Shown here piece by piece: positions 44,894 through 53,060 of a stretch of 64,000 bases of DNA. The translations under genes and the position numbers were made by a program. The notes below the pieces were generated by a model. It made no database searches, was not told the DNA's origin, and saw nothing but the letters and a program-made list of their open reading frames with translations. Source of the DNA: Paeniglutamicibacter quisquiliarum (GTDB lineage Bacteria > Actinomycetota > Actinomycetes > Actinomycetales > Micrococcaceae); assembly GCF_019084045.1 (NCBI RefSeq), contig NZ_JAHRED010000014.1, positions 1-64,000 on the forward strand. Reading direction: 5' to 3'. Every line of letters begins with the position of its first letter. Position 1 is the first letter of the stretch.

Positions 44894-45895
44894 ATGGATG
44901 ACGTGGCTCAGTGGATAAATACTTGGATTGACGACGGCTGGCGGGCCGAGGTGCTCGCCTGGGTGGACATGGCCTGCGAGGCATATTCCCTCAAGCGCAT
45001 AGGTGCACTTCAGGACGCATCTTCGTCGATCCGGGCAAAGCACCTGCGCGTTCCCACCGACGCCGGGACGCTCTTCTTCAAGGCAGTGGCCCCCGGGCAG
45101 TACTTCGAGCCGCCGTTGACGGCCGCCGCGGCCACCCTGGTCCCGGACCGGCTGGTCATGCCCCTGGCGATCGACCCGGAACGCGGCTGGATGCTCTCCC
45201 CCGACTACGGCGCCACGCTCGACGAGCTGGCCACCACCCCCGAACTGTGGGCCCGGGCGCTCGGCGCCCTCGGTGCGCTGCAGCGCGAGGTGGTCGACTC
45301 CGAGGAGGCCCTCTTCGACGCCGGGCTGCAGATCCTGGATCCGGCATGGATCCCCGAGGAGTTCAACAACGCGCTCACGCTGCATGCCTCGCTGCCCGCC
45401 GAGCACCCGCTGGGCATTCCGGCACGCGACGCCGACCACGCCTTCGCCGCCTACAAGGACATCGAGGAGGCCTGCGCGGCGCTGATCGCCGGTCCCGTTC
45501 CGCTGAGCCTGGAGCACGGCTCCTTCGACCGCCGCAGGATGTTCGCACCCACCGACGGGCACACCCCACCGCGGATCCTGAACCTGGGCGACGCGCACTG
45601 GGCGCACCCCTTTGCCTCGCTGGCCCGTGCCATCGAGCGCATGCGGATCGATTTCCGCGCCCCGGCCGACGATCCGAGGATCATGGCCGCGATCGGCGCA
45701 TACCTTTCCGCGTGGGACGACTACGGGTCCCCCGACGAACTCTACGAGCTGGTGGCCCCGGCCCTGCGGATCTCCCCGCTGCACACCCACGAGACCTGGC
45801 TGCAGTTGCTGGCCGATGCCGACGAACCGGCGCTGCGGCGCTGGGCCCCGAAGGTGCTCGAGCCGCTGGCGTCCCTGGCCACGGCCACCGCCTGA
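44894..45895 (+). CDS. Phosphotransferase (APH/protein-kinase-like fold) family protein with degenerate active site
   Basis: 333 aa. The layout resembles APH-type small-molecule kinases: a possible ATP-anchoring K63 (TLFFKAVAPG), a helical C-lobe, LSLEHGSFDRRRMF (205-218) where active kinases have HGDxHxxN, and ILNLGDAHWAHPF (228-240) where they have IDWGD. Thus the catalytic Asp and the metal-binding Asp appear as Ser210 and Asn230. It may be inactive or use altered chemistry. It lies 61 bp after the importer genes in the same direction, so it might be co-transcribed. No substrate can be named. Confidence 0.65.
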   Translation: MDDVAQWINTWIDDGWRAEVLAWVDMACEAYSLKRIGALQDASSSIRAKHLRVPTDAGTLFFKAVAPGQYFEPPLTAAAATLVPDRLVMPLAIDPERGWMLSPDYGATLDELATTPELWARALGALGALQREVVDSEEALFDAGLQILDPAWIPEEFNNALTLHASLPAEHPLGIPARDADHAFAAYKDIEEACAALIAGPVPLSLEHGSFDRRRMFAPTDGHTPPRILNLGDAHWAHPFASLARAIERMRIDFRAPADDPRIMAAIGAYLSAWDDYGSPDELYELVAPALRISPLHTHETWLQLLADADEPALRRWAPKVLEPLASLATATA

Positions 45896-45918
45896 GCCCC
45901 GCCGCAGGCAGGCGGCGT

Positions 45919-46752
45919 TCAGCCGTCCCGTCGGTTTTGCGGCCAGATGCCGTGCCGCCCCATGACGCGGGCCAGGACGTCGGCGCGGTCGCTCATGATC
46001 CCGTCGACGCCCATCTCCAGCAGCCGGAGCATGGCCGGCTCATCGTTGACGACCCACACGTGGACTTGCAGCCCCGCGGCGTGGGCATTGTCGATGAATT
46101 TTTGCGTCACCACGCGGATTGGCCCGCGCCTTTCGGGGACCTGCAGGACATCGACCGCCCGGAACGCGGAACGCGGCAGCGGGGCAAGGTTGCCCAGCAG
46201 CACCGCCGCGGCCACCCCCGGCACCCCGGGGCTGGCAGCCAGCCGCGGACCCCGGTGCCCGCTGCCGGCCAGCAGGCGCTGGACCGTGCGCCGACGCCGT
46301 CCGCCGAAGGAGGCCACCAGCACCCGCTCGTGCGCGCCGTGGCGCACAATGGCCTTGGCCAACAACGCGGCCGAGCCGGCATCCTTCACGTCGACGTTGA
46401 AGTGCGCCCGCGGAAACGCCAGGAGCAGTTCGTCAAAGGTGGGTATGGGCTCGCCCTTGACCCGCAGCGCGGAGAGTTCGGCGGCGGTGCAGTCGGCGAT
46501 CCTGCGCCGGTCCCCGGCAAGCCGGGACAGGTCCTCGTCGTGGAACACCACCAGCACCCCGTCCTTCGTGGCGCGGACGTCGGTCTCCAGGTAGGCGAAG
46601 CCCAGCTCGTGTGCGGCGGCGAGGGCCTTCAGGGTGTTCTCCGCGCCATCGGGCGCGAACCCGCGGTGGGCGAAGGCCAGCGGGGATCCGGCCAGCGCGG
46701 AGCCCGCGGTGTTGAGCAGGTAGGGTGCGGTGCCCACGCGTGCGGTGTCCAT
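45919..46752 (-). CDS. Glycerophosphodiester phosphodiesterase
   Basis: 277 aa, TIM barrel. AHRGFAPDGAENTL (about 28-41) gives the catalytic His and Glu, LETDVRATKDGVLVVFHDEDL (about 55-75) the metal ligands and second catalytic His. It hydrolyses glycerophosphodiesters to sn-glycerol-3-phosphate and an alcohol. No signal peptide, so it should be cytoplasmic. ATG 46752; GAGG lies upstream. It is the last gene of a leftward group and convergent with the phosphotransferase-like gene. Confidence 0.92.
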   Translation of the reverse strand: MDTARVGTAPYLLNTAGSALAGSPLAFAHRGFAPDGAENTLKALAAAHELGFAYLETDVRATKDGVLVVFHDEDLSRLAGDRRRIADCTAAELSALRVKGEPIPTFDELLLAFPRAHFNVDVKDAGSAALLAKAIVRHGAHERVLVASFGGRRRRTVQRLLAGSGHRGPRLAASPGVPGVAAAVLLGNLAPLPRSAFRAVDVLQVPERRGPIRVVTQKFIDNAHAAGLQVHVWVVNDEPAMLRLLEMGVDGIMSDRADVLARVMGRHGIWPQNRRDG

Positions 46753-46831
46753 CAGGTCCTGTTCCTCGAAGGTGGATCGCCGTGTCCGTGCCCGGTCCCG
46801 GGGGGGCGGGCACGTTCCCCCGGAGCGGCTG

Positions 46832-47662
46832 CTAGCGCTCCCCGGGCAGCTGCCCGTTGGCGGCGAGGATGTCTTCCAGGATGCAGGCAACCCCGTCGTC
46901 CTCCACCCCCGGCGCCCGGTGGGCGGCGGCGTCCAGCGCCGAGCGGTGCCCGGAAGCCATCGCGTAGCCGTGCCCGGCCCAGGCCAGCATCTGCAGGTCG
47001 TTGGGCATGTCCCCGAATGCCACAACCTCTCCCGGGTCGATCCCCAGGTTCGCGGCGTAGGCCGCAAGGGCCACCGACTTGTTGACCGCCACGTGGGCCA
47101 TTTCCAGCAGCGAGACGTCGAACGCGGAGTGGGTCACCGACACCAGGTGCCCCAGGTCCTCGGCGACCGCCGCCATGAAGTCGTCGGAGTTCCGGGTGCG
47201 GGACTTGGCCAGGAACTTCACCACCCCCTCCGCGCGCAGTTCCGCCGAGCGCAGGTCAAGGGTGCTGACGGTGTCCAGCCTGGCGCTTTCTGCGCTGTCG
47301 GCAAAGCCGGGTTCCAGGTGCAGGCCGCGGGTGGTTTCCGCGGCGAACGTCGCGCCGGGTTCGGCCTGCAGGATGATCCGCTTCGCCTCGATGAGCAGCT
47401 CCGGCTCGATGGTTTCGGCGCTCAGCAGCCGCTCGGTCTCCAGGTCGTAGAGCACCGCCCCGTTGGAGCAGATCACGGCGCCCAGGTGGCCAAACGCCTC
47501 GCGGATCGGTTCGAGCCAGCGCACCGGCCGCCCGGTGACGAACACGATGTGCATCCCGGCCTCGCGGGCGTGCCTGAATGCCTCGATGGTGCGCGGGGAG
47601 ATCGTTCCGTCCGCGCGAATAATGGTTCCGTCCAGGTCGCTGGCGACCAACCGCACTTCCAT
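46832..47662 (-). CDS. Cof-type HAD-superfamily phosphatase
   Basis: 276 aa. Motif I ASDLDGTII (7-15), motif II VTGRP (42-46), C2B cap (about 85-190) and motif IV FGDMPNDLQML (about 216-226) are complete. It resembles the protein at 19532-20383, especially in the GVxDDGxAxxLxDIL C-terminal segment, so they are paralogues. The substrate is likely a sugar phosphate or cofactor phosphate. It begins 15 bp after the PfkB kinase gene. Confidence 0.88.
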   Translation of the reverse strand: MEVRLVASDLDGTIIRADGTISPRTIEAFRHAREAGMHIVFVTGRPVRWLEPIREAFGHLGAVICSNGAVLYDLETERLLSAETIEPELLIEAKRIILQAEPGATFAAETTRGLHLEPGFADSAESARLDTVSTLDLRSAELRAEGVVKFLAKSRTRNSDDFMAAVAEDLGHLVSVTHSAFDVSLLEMAHVAVNKSVALAAYAANLGIDPGEVVAFGDMPNDLQMLAWAGHGYAMASGHRSALDAAAHRAPGVEDDGVACILEDILAANGQLPGER

Positions 47663-47677
47663 GTCCGATTCGCCTTG

Positions 47678-48589
47678 CTAGGAAATTTCGTTCCGGGTCG
47701 GCGGGTTGGCGCCGGGCCGCGAGACGGTGATGGCTGCGGCGCGCGCCGCGTAGTCAAGGATCTCGGTGAGCGTGCCGGTGTCCAGCTTGTGCAGGGCCTC
47801 GCGCCGCGCGCTGCCCAGCAGCCCGCGGACCTCGAGGGCGGAAATCATCGCCGAGATGAACGAGTCGCCGGCGCCCACGGTGTCGGCAACGTCGACCACC
47901 GGGGCCGCGACGCGTGCGGTTCCCGCCTTCACCAGCCCCCAGGGGCCGCCGGAGCCGTAGGTTGCGATGACCAGCGCCGGACCCAGGGCCAGCCAGGCGG
48001 CGGCGGTGTCCTCGACGCTGCGGTGCGGGTAGAGCCATTCGAGGTCCGAGTCCGAGGCCCGCACCACGTCGGCCAGCGCGACGAAGCGTTCGACGTCGGC
48101 GACGGCCCGGGCGTGGTCGGTGACCAGCGAGGGCCGGATGTTGGGGTCGTAGGAGATCGTCGCGTGCGGGCGGGCGGCCTCGACGAGGCGCAGCACCTTT
48201 TCCGCGCCCGGTTCCACCAGCGTTGCAAGCGAGCCGGTGTGCACCAGTTGGGCGTCTGCCAGCGCCGGGGTGTCGGCCGGCAGGTCCGGCAGGTCCCAGT
48301 GCACGTCGAAGGTGTAGCTGGCGGCGCCAACGGGGTCGAGGATGCCCCGGGCCGTGGAGGTCGGGTGGCCATCGGGGCCGGCAATGTGCCGCACGTTGTT
48401 CGAGTCCAGCGCGTGCTGGATCTTCATGCCGAATTCGTCGTGCCCCCAGCGTCCAATGAAGGTCACCGGGTGCCCCAGCTTGGCCAGGCCCACCGCGACG
48501 TTCAGCGGGCTGCCGCCGACGAAGGAACGTGGCGCGCTGATCCCGCCGGACAGCACATCGACCAGGGCCTCGCCTATGACCGTCAGCAC
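47678..48589 (-). CDS. PfkB-family carbohydrate kinase (fructokinase-like)
   Basis: 303 aa. GTG start at 48589 with GAGGAG 6 nt upstream. VGGSPLNVAVGLAKLG (24-39) is the first PfkB signature, and DTVGAGDSFISAM (about 242-254) the second with the catalytic Asp and anion hole. It phosphorylates a sugar, most likely fructose or a related ketose. The lid sequence and SGGISAPRSFVGGSP fit fructokinase-type enzymes. It starts 10 bp after the alpha/beta-hydrolase gene. Confidence 0.9.
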   Translation of the reverse strand: MLTVIGEALVDVLSGGISAPRSFVGGSPLNVAVGLAKLGHPVTFIGRWGHDEFGMKIQHALDSNNVRHIAGPDGHPTSTARGILDPVGAASYTFDVHWDLPDLPADTPALADAQLVHTGSLATLVEPGAEKVLRLVEAARPHATISYDPNIRPSLVTDHARAVADVERFVALADVVRASDSDLEWLYPHRSVEDTAAAWLALGPALVIATYGSGGPWGLVKAGTARVAAPVVDVADTVGAGDSFISAMISALEVRGLLGSARREALHKLDTGTLTEILDYAARAAAITVSRPGANPPTRNEIS

Positions 48590-48599
48590 ATCGGGCTCC

Positions 48600-49472
48600 T
48601 CATCGTTTTTCAGGGGGTGACGACTTCAATATACCGGTCGGTAGCCGGTCGGCCGGCAGCGTGTGGAGATGCCCGCCCCGCGCGGCTCCGCCGCCAAGTT
48701 CCAACAGGGCCGCCACGGTGGCCTCCCAGGCCGGGTCCCCCGGGGTGATCAGCCCGTAGTGGTCCCCGTCGAATTCCCGGTAGTCGACGTGCGACCCGGC
48801 TTCCAGCGCCCGGGCGGCGAAGGATCGGGCGAGGTCAACCGGCACATCGGCGTCCGCGCGCCCGTGCAGCATCACCAGCGGGGCCTCGGGCAGGGGCCGG
48901 GCCGCGGGATCGGCGATGCGCCACGCCCCGGGGCCGGATTCCGGCGAGCAACCCATGAGCTCGCCCGCCGCGTCGCCGCTCAGGCCCAGTTCGTGGGCCA
49001 GGTGGAGGTCAAGCACGCCGGCCTGCGAAACGACCCCGTCCAGGGCCCTGCCGCCTTCGGGCAGCGCGCCGGGCGCCCCGGCGGGCAGCCGGGAGCGGCC
49101 CGCCGCCCAGAGCGCCAGGTGGCCGCCGGCCGAATGCCCGATCCCGATGCGCGGGCCGTCGTGCAGCCCGGACCCGGACAGTGCCGCATCCAAGGCGTCG
49201 ATTCCCGCCGCGACGTCGAGGAAAGTCCCGGGGTAGCCGCCGTCGCCCCCCGCGGTGCGCCGGTATTCCAGATTCCACGCCACGATGCCGCGGGCCGCCA
49301 GATCGGCCGCCAACGGGCGGCCCAGTTCCGCGCCATAGGACTGCCGCCAGAAACCGCCGTGCACGATGACGGCGACCACCTCGTGCAACCGGGTGCCGGG
49401 CACCCATAATTCGGCGTACTGGCTTGGGTGTTCCCCGTAGTCGAACCTGACGGGGCCTGCTGCGTCCGCCAC
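48600..49472 (-). CDS. Alpha/beta hydrolase (esterase, formamidase-like)
   Basis: 290 aa. VHGGFWRQ (37-44) is the oxyanion hole and GHSAGGHLA (112-120) the nucleophile elbow with S114; HGRADADVPVD supplies the Asp region and GDHYGLI the His. It belongs to the BD-FAE/kynurenine formamidase-like esterases. The start is GTG at 49472, overlapping the enoyl-CoA hydratase stop as TAGTG. The substrate is unknown. Confidence 0.88.
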   Translation of the reverse strand: MADAAGPVRFDYGEHPSQYAELWVPGTRLHEVVAVIVHGGFWRQSYGAELGRPLAADLAARGIVAWNLEYRRTAGGDGGYPGTFLDVAAGIDALDAALSGSGLHDGPRIGIGHSAGGHLALWAAGRSRLPAGAPGALPEGGRALDGVVSQAGVLDLHLAHELGLSGDAAGELMGCSPESGPGAWRIADPAARPLPEAPLVMLHGRADADVPVDLARSFAARALEAGSHVDYREFDGDHYGLITPGDPAWEATVAALLELGGGAARGGHLHTLPADRLPTGILKSSPPEKR

Positions 49473-50281
49473 TAGCGGCCCGGGAACTCCGGGGACGCCT
49501 TGGCCACGAAGGCCGCGCGTCCCACGACCGAGTCCTCGGTCTCGAAGGCCCTGACGAAGGAGCGGGCCTCGGCCTCGAGTCCGTCAACCACGTTCAGCCC
49601 GGCGATCTCGTTGAGGGCGTTCTTCACGTTTGCCACCGCGGTCGGGGCCTTGGTCGCGATTTCCGCGATGGTTTCCTCGGCGGCAGCAAGCAGCGCCGCA
49701 TTGTCGTCGAGCACCCGGTTGACCAGGCCGATGCGCAGCGCCTCGGCGGCCTTGATGCGCCGGCCCGTGTAGATCAGCTCGCGGGCCATGCCGATGCCCA
49801 CGCGCTGCTGCAGCCGCACGGATCCGCCGAAGCCCGGCACCAGCCCGAGGTTGACCTCCGGCTGGCCGAAGCTCGCGTTCGCCGAGGCGTAGAGGAAGTC
49901 GCAGGCCATGGCCAGCTCGCAGCCCCCGCCCAGGGCGAAGCCGTTGACGGCAGCGATCACGGGAACCGGCAGCGCCTCCAGGCGCAGCGTGACCTCATGC
50001 ATGCGCCGCCCGTAGGCCAGCGCGGCCTCCGGGTCCATGGAGTTCATCTCCACGATGTTGGCACCGGCCACGAAGGACTTGTCCCCGGCGCCGGTGACGA
50101 TGATGCCGCGCACGGGCCACCGGGCATCGGTCCCGATGCCCGCCAGCACCCCGGTGAGGGCGTGGAGATCCTCGACCACGGCCGCTGCCAACGCGTTCAT
50201 CGACGCCGGCTGGTTGATGGTCACGAGCAGCGCGTCCTGGCGCTGCTCGACGAGCAATGTCTCGTAGGTCCCGAAATCCAT
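49472..50281 (-). CDS. Enoyl-CoA hydratase/isomerase (crotonase) family protein
   Basis: 269 aa from ATG 50281, with AGGGAG 6 nt upstream (longer reading to 50323 is less likely). The crotonase oxyanion-hole segments are KSFVAGANIVEM and VNGFALGGGCELAMACDF, and the two acidic positions expected for hydratases lie in PEVNLGLVPGFGG (Glu in QPEVNLG) and upstream NIVEMNS. It probably hydrates short-chain enoyl-CoA in fatty acid breakdown. It shares a junction with the alpha/beta hydrolase gene. Confidence 0.9.
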   Translation of the reverse strand: MDFGTYETLLVEQRQDALLVTINQPASMNALAAAVVEDLHALTGVLAGIGTDARWPVRGIIVTGAGDKSFVAGANIVEMNSMDPEAALAYGRRMHEVTLRLEALPVPVIAAVNGFALGGGCELAMACDFLYASANASFGQPEVNLGLVPGFGGSVRLQQRVGIGMARELIYTGRRIKAAEALRIGLVNRVLDDNAALLAAAEETIAEIATKAPTAVANVKNALNEIAGLNVVDGLEAEARSFVRAFETEDSVVGRAAFVAKASPEFPGR

Positions 50282-50408
50282 GTGCACTCCCTTGTGATTG
50301 GCCATTTGAGACCAGCGTCTCATGTTTGCGAAGCACCACCGAGTTGGCGCGCTCAGGTGAAACGGGGCCGGACCGGCAGGGAGGCCGGGCGCGCAGCCGG
50401 GAGCCGGG

Positions 50409-51161
50409 TTAGCGCTTGCGCCCCCGGGAGGCCGGCTTGGTCCCGCGCTTGGCGCCGGGACGGCCCGAGCGGGCGGACTTCTTCTTGGCTTCCTTGGCGT
50501 TCTTGGCCGCGGCGGTGTCGGCGATCTGGCGCTTCTTGCGCGCTTCGACGGCCTGCTCCTGCTGCTTCTGCGCCACCGATGCCTGCCGGGAGGAGTTCTC
50601 CCCGCGGCCGCGGACCACGCCGATGAATTCCTCGATCAACGGGTCCGTGGGGTCGTCGCCCTCCGGGGCCAGCCAGGCGATGCCGATGGCGGTTTCCGGG
50701 ACCCCGGACAGTTCCCGGTGCACGACGTCCTTGCGGCCGTGCAGTCGCGCCACGCCCAGCGGGAGCACCAGCAGGCCGGCCCCGGAGGAGCACACCTCCA
50801 TGGCCATTGCGGTGCCGCCGACGGATTCGGGGTAGTCGGCAAGGTCCAGGAAGTTTTCGTCCTTGAGCTCGGCCAGCGGCACCGCCCCGTCGTGGAGCTC
50901 GATGTCGTGGTCCTTGGGCGCACAGACGACCTGTTGCTCCTCATAGAGCGGAATCACGTGGATCGCGGGGGTCTTGGGCGAGGTTCCTGCGGCAAAGCGG
51001 ACGAAGACGATGTCCGATTCGCCGCTCAGCAGGCGCGCCAGGATCTCCCCGCCGTCGTAGCGCAGGGCCAGCAAGGGGTTTTGTGGATAGCGTTCGTTCC
51101 ACCGGCTCAGCCATTTGCCGGGCGTGACACCCGGTACATAGGCGATTTTTAGTCCTGTCAC
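50409..51161 (-). CDS. LysR-type substrate-binding-domain protein lacking the HTH, with a basic C-terminal tail
   Basis: 250 aa. Residues about 2-190 match the periplasmic-binding-like effector domain of LysR regulators (LKIAYVPGVTPGKWLSRW; VVCAPKDHDIEL; VCSSGAGLLVLPLGVARL) but the N-terminal DNA-binding helix-turn-helix is absent. The last 50 residues are Lys/Arg/Ala/Gly-rich (KKRQIADTAAAKNAKEAKKK, GRPGAKRGTKPASRGRKR), suggesting nucleic-acid contact. The GTG at 51161 is preferred because a -10-like TACGCT ends 6 nt upstream (GTG 51164 is an alternative). It is divergent from a DUF5997 gene across a perfect palindrome. Similar pairs are known in Micrococcaceae (recollection), but their role is not described to my knowledge. 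Confidence 0.82.
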   Translation of the reverse strand: MTGLKIAYVPGVTPGKWLSRWNERYPQNPLLALRYDGGEILARLLSGESDIVFVRFAAGTSPKTPAIHVIPLYEEQQVVCAPKDHDIELHDGAVPLAELKDENFLDLADYPESVGGTAMAMEVCSSGAGLLVLPLGVARLHGRKDVVHRELSGVPETAIGIAWLAPEGDDPTDPLIEEFIGVVRGRGENSSRQASVAQKQQEQAVEARKKRQIADTAAAKNAKEAKKKSARSGRPGAKRGTKPASRGRKR

Positions 51162-51167
51162 CACCCC

Positions 51168-51183
51168 AGCGTACCGGTACGCT
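51168..51183. promoter_or_regulatory. Perfect 16-bp palindrome AGCGTACCGGTACGCT with back-to-back -10-like arms
   Basis: Each half contains TACGCT read outward, which fits TANNNT. On the plus strand it ends 7 nt before the DUF5997 ATG (51191); on the minus strand 6 nt before the LysR-like GTG (51161). The palindrome fills most of the 29-bp gap. It can be both an operator and a pair of overlapping leaderless promoters. Confidence 0.6.
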
Positions 51184-51190
51184 TGTTCAC

Positions 51191-51577
51191 ATGAGCGAGA
51201 AAACCCCACAGAACATGAAGCCGGCGACTGCCGCAAAGAAATTGGGCATCTACCTGCCCGCAGCTCCGGCCGAGTTCCAGGAGGGTCCGGTGTCCCGGGC
51301 CGAGCTCGACGAAATGCTGGCGAACCCGCCCGCGTGGCTTGAGGAATTGCGGGCCAACGGCCCGCATCCGCGCCCGGTCGTGGCGCACAAATTGAACGTG
51401 TCGATTTCCGGCCTGGCCCGGGCGGAAATCACCGAGGCGCTGACCACCGCGGAAATCGAGGCCTTGCTGGCCGATCGCCCGCAGTGGCTGCAGGATGAGC
51501 GCGCCTCGCTCGCCGCGGTGCGCGCCGAGGAAAAGCGTGTCCGTGATGCTGCGGCCGCCGAAGGCGACCGCAGCTAA
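51191..51577 (+). CDS. DUF5997 family protein
   Basis: 128 aa, small and soluble. Conserved block MKPATAAKKLGIYLPAAPAEFQ (split 9-30), then PPAWLEELRANGPHPRPVVAHKLNVS and ALTTAEIEALLADRPQWLQ match DUF5997. The C-terminus is a charged helix. No Shine-Dalgarno; the ATG sits 7 nt after a -10-like arm of the palindrome, so the message is probably leaderless. The NVSISGLARAEIT segment could form a helix-turn-helix-like unit but this is weak. Function unknown; divergent pairing with the LysR-like gene suggests they work together. Confidence 0.82.
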   Translation: MSEKTPQNMKPATAAKKLGIYLPAAPAEFQEGPVSRAELDEMLANPPAWLEELRANGPHPRPVVAHKLNVSISGLARAEITEALTTAEIEALLADRPQWLQDERASLAAVRAEEKRVRDAAAAEGDRS

Positions 51578-51604
51578 TCAGAAACGAATCAGGGCCGTGG
51601 GGTC

Positions 51605-52036
51605 TTACTTCACGGTCTTGACGATGTAGACATCGCACGGGGCTGCGTGTGCCACGGAGGTGGCCACGGAGCCAAGCACGCGGCCCAGGCCCTTCATGCC
51701 GACGTTGCCAACCACGATCAGGGTGGCGTTCAGGCGCTCGGCCTCGGCGACGAGCACTTCCTGCGGCTTGCCGTGCGCGGCGCTTGCGGTGATCTTGGCG
51801 CTCGGCTCGGTGATGCGCAGCCCGGCCGCGCACTGCTCGGCGACCTTTCCTGCCTGCTCCGCGTCGTCAAGGATCCAGGTGTCGGTGCCGATCTTCACGA
51901 CCTCGGTGTTGTCCGAGGTGTGGGCGGTCACGACAACCAGTTCCGCATCCATGCTGGTGGCGATGCGTGCCGCGCGTTCGGCGGCCCGCTGTGCGGTTTC
52001 GCTGCCGTCAACACCGACGATGATGGTTTCTGCCAT
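51605..52036 (-). CDS. Universal stress protein (UspA family)
   Basis: 143 aa, one Usp domain. IIVGVDGSETAQRAAERA at the N-terminus and the ATP-binding G-2X-G-9X-G-(S/T) motif in VVGNVGMKGLGRVLGSVATSV near the C-terminus are present, so it should bind ATP. It is expected to dimerise and respond to stress. AAGGAG lies 9 nt before the ATG 52036. Convergent with DUF5997 and 60 bp after the dienelactone hydrolase gene. Confidence 0.93.
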   Translation of the reverse strand: MAETIIVGVDGSETAQRAAERAARIATSMDAELVVVTAHTSDNTEVVKIGTDTWILDDAEQAGKVAEQCAAGLRITEPSAKITASAAHGKPQEVLVAEAERLNATLIVVGNVGMKGLGRVLGSVATSVAHAAPCDVYIVKTVK

Positions 52037-52096
52037 GTTCTGACGCTCCTTTTGGTGTGGCCACCTGCGGCGGCCGGGGTTGGGTGGGAAAACTGT

Positions 52097-52795
52097 CTAG
52101 GAAATATTCTGCCGGAGGAAGTCAACTGCCCGATCCCACGCCAGGCGCGCGGCCTCGGGCCGGTAGTTGCCCGACGGGTTCTCGTCGTTGTGGAAGGCGT
52201 GCGGGGCGTCGTAATAGTGGAACACGACCTCGGACCCGGATTCGGCGCGGATCTGCGCCTCCTGGGCATGCGCCTTCGCCACGGGGTAGGAAGAGTCGTC
52301 GTTGGCGTAGTGTCCCTGGATCTTGGCCCGTACCCCCGCATAGCTTCGCGGTACGCCCTGGCCGACCCCGTAGAAGGGAACGGCTGCGGAGATCTTCTCC
52401 CCCTGCTGCGCGGCAAGCGCCAGCACAAATCCGCCGCCCATGCAGAACCCGATCGTTCCGAGGGCGGAGCCGGTGACGGCCTCGAGGTCCAGCAGGTAGT
52501 CGACGGCACCTGCAAGCAGCCTCGCCCCGAGCTCCTCGGGCAGCTTCGCCATCATTTCCGCGGCCTCCGCGCCGCCGTGGGCGACCGAGCCACCGTAGAG
52601 GTCGGGTGCCAGGGCAACAAAGCCCTCCGCCGCCAGACGGTCGGCCACGTCGCGGATGTGGTCGGTCAATCCCCACCATTCCTGGATGACGATGATGCCC
52701 GGGCCCCTGCCGCCCTCGGGCAAGGCGAGGTATCCGTGAGCGGTCTGCCCCTCGGAGGGAAACGAAACGTTCTGGCGCGCTGTCTGGGAAGGCAT
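52097..52795 (-). CDS. Dienelactone hydrolase family protein
   Basis: 232 aa, alpha/beta hydrolase with Cys nucleophile. E39 (IQEWWGL), C118 in GFCMGGG, the Asp in YANDDSSYP (about 164) and His in DAPHAFHN (about 198) reproduce the dienelactone hydrolase active site. It opens lactone rings of aromatic degradation intermediates, or acts on similar esters. AGGAG lies 12 nt before the ATG. No aromatic-degradation genes are nearby, so the substrate is open. Confidence 0.92.
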   Translation of the reverse strand: MPSQTARQNVSFPSEGQTAHGYLALPEGGRGPGIIVIQEWWGLTDHIRDVADRLAAEGFVALAPDLYGGSVAHGGAEAAEMMAKLPEELGARLLAGAVDYLLDLEAVTGSALGTIGFCMGGGFVLALAAQQGEKISAAVPFYGVGQGVPRSYAGVRAKIQGHYANDDSSYPVAKAHAQEAQIRAESGSEVVFHYYDAPHAFHNDENPSGNYRPEAARLAWDRAVDFLRQNIS

Positions 52796-53060
52796 GGGAC
52801 CGGCTGCTCCTGCTCTGCATGTCTTGGTGGCGATGAAAAAGCTTGAACGTCTCCCAGTCTATGCACCGGTATCGGGCGCCTCGCCGTGAATCGCCGGTAG
52901 TTTCCTCACATCGGTGCCTCCCCGCCGGAACCGGAACCGTGTATTGGCGATGAATTTCCCCTTTCAAATGATGAATTTTCGCCGGGGGTAGTGACCTCGG
53001 GGCCCTGGGCGGCATACGGTGGGGTGACAAAACCGTGCACTTTCAAGTTTGGAGCAAACG

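Noticed and set aside
45247-48748. Long plus-strand frames opposite GDPD, HAD and PfkB genes
   Set aside because: Antisense shadows; the minus-strand genes have all catalytic motifs.
52796-53060. Possible small gene in the 265-bp gap between the dienelactone hydrolase and aqpZ genes
   Set aside because: Frames are short, lack ribosome-binding sites and have no recognisable features; regarded as divergent promoter DNA.
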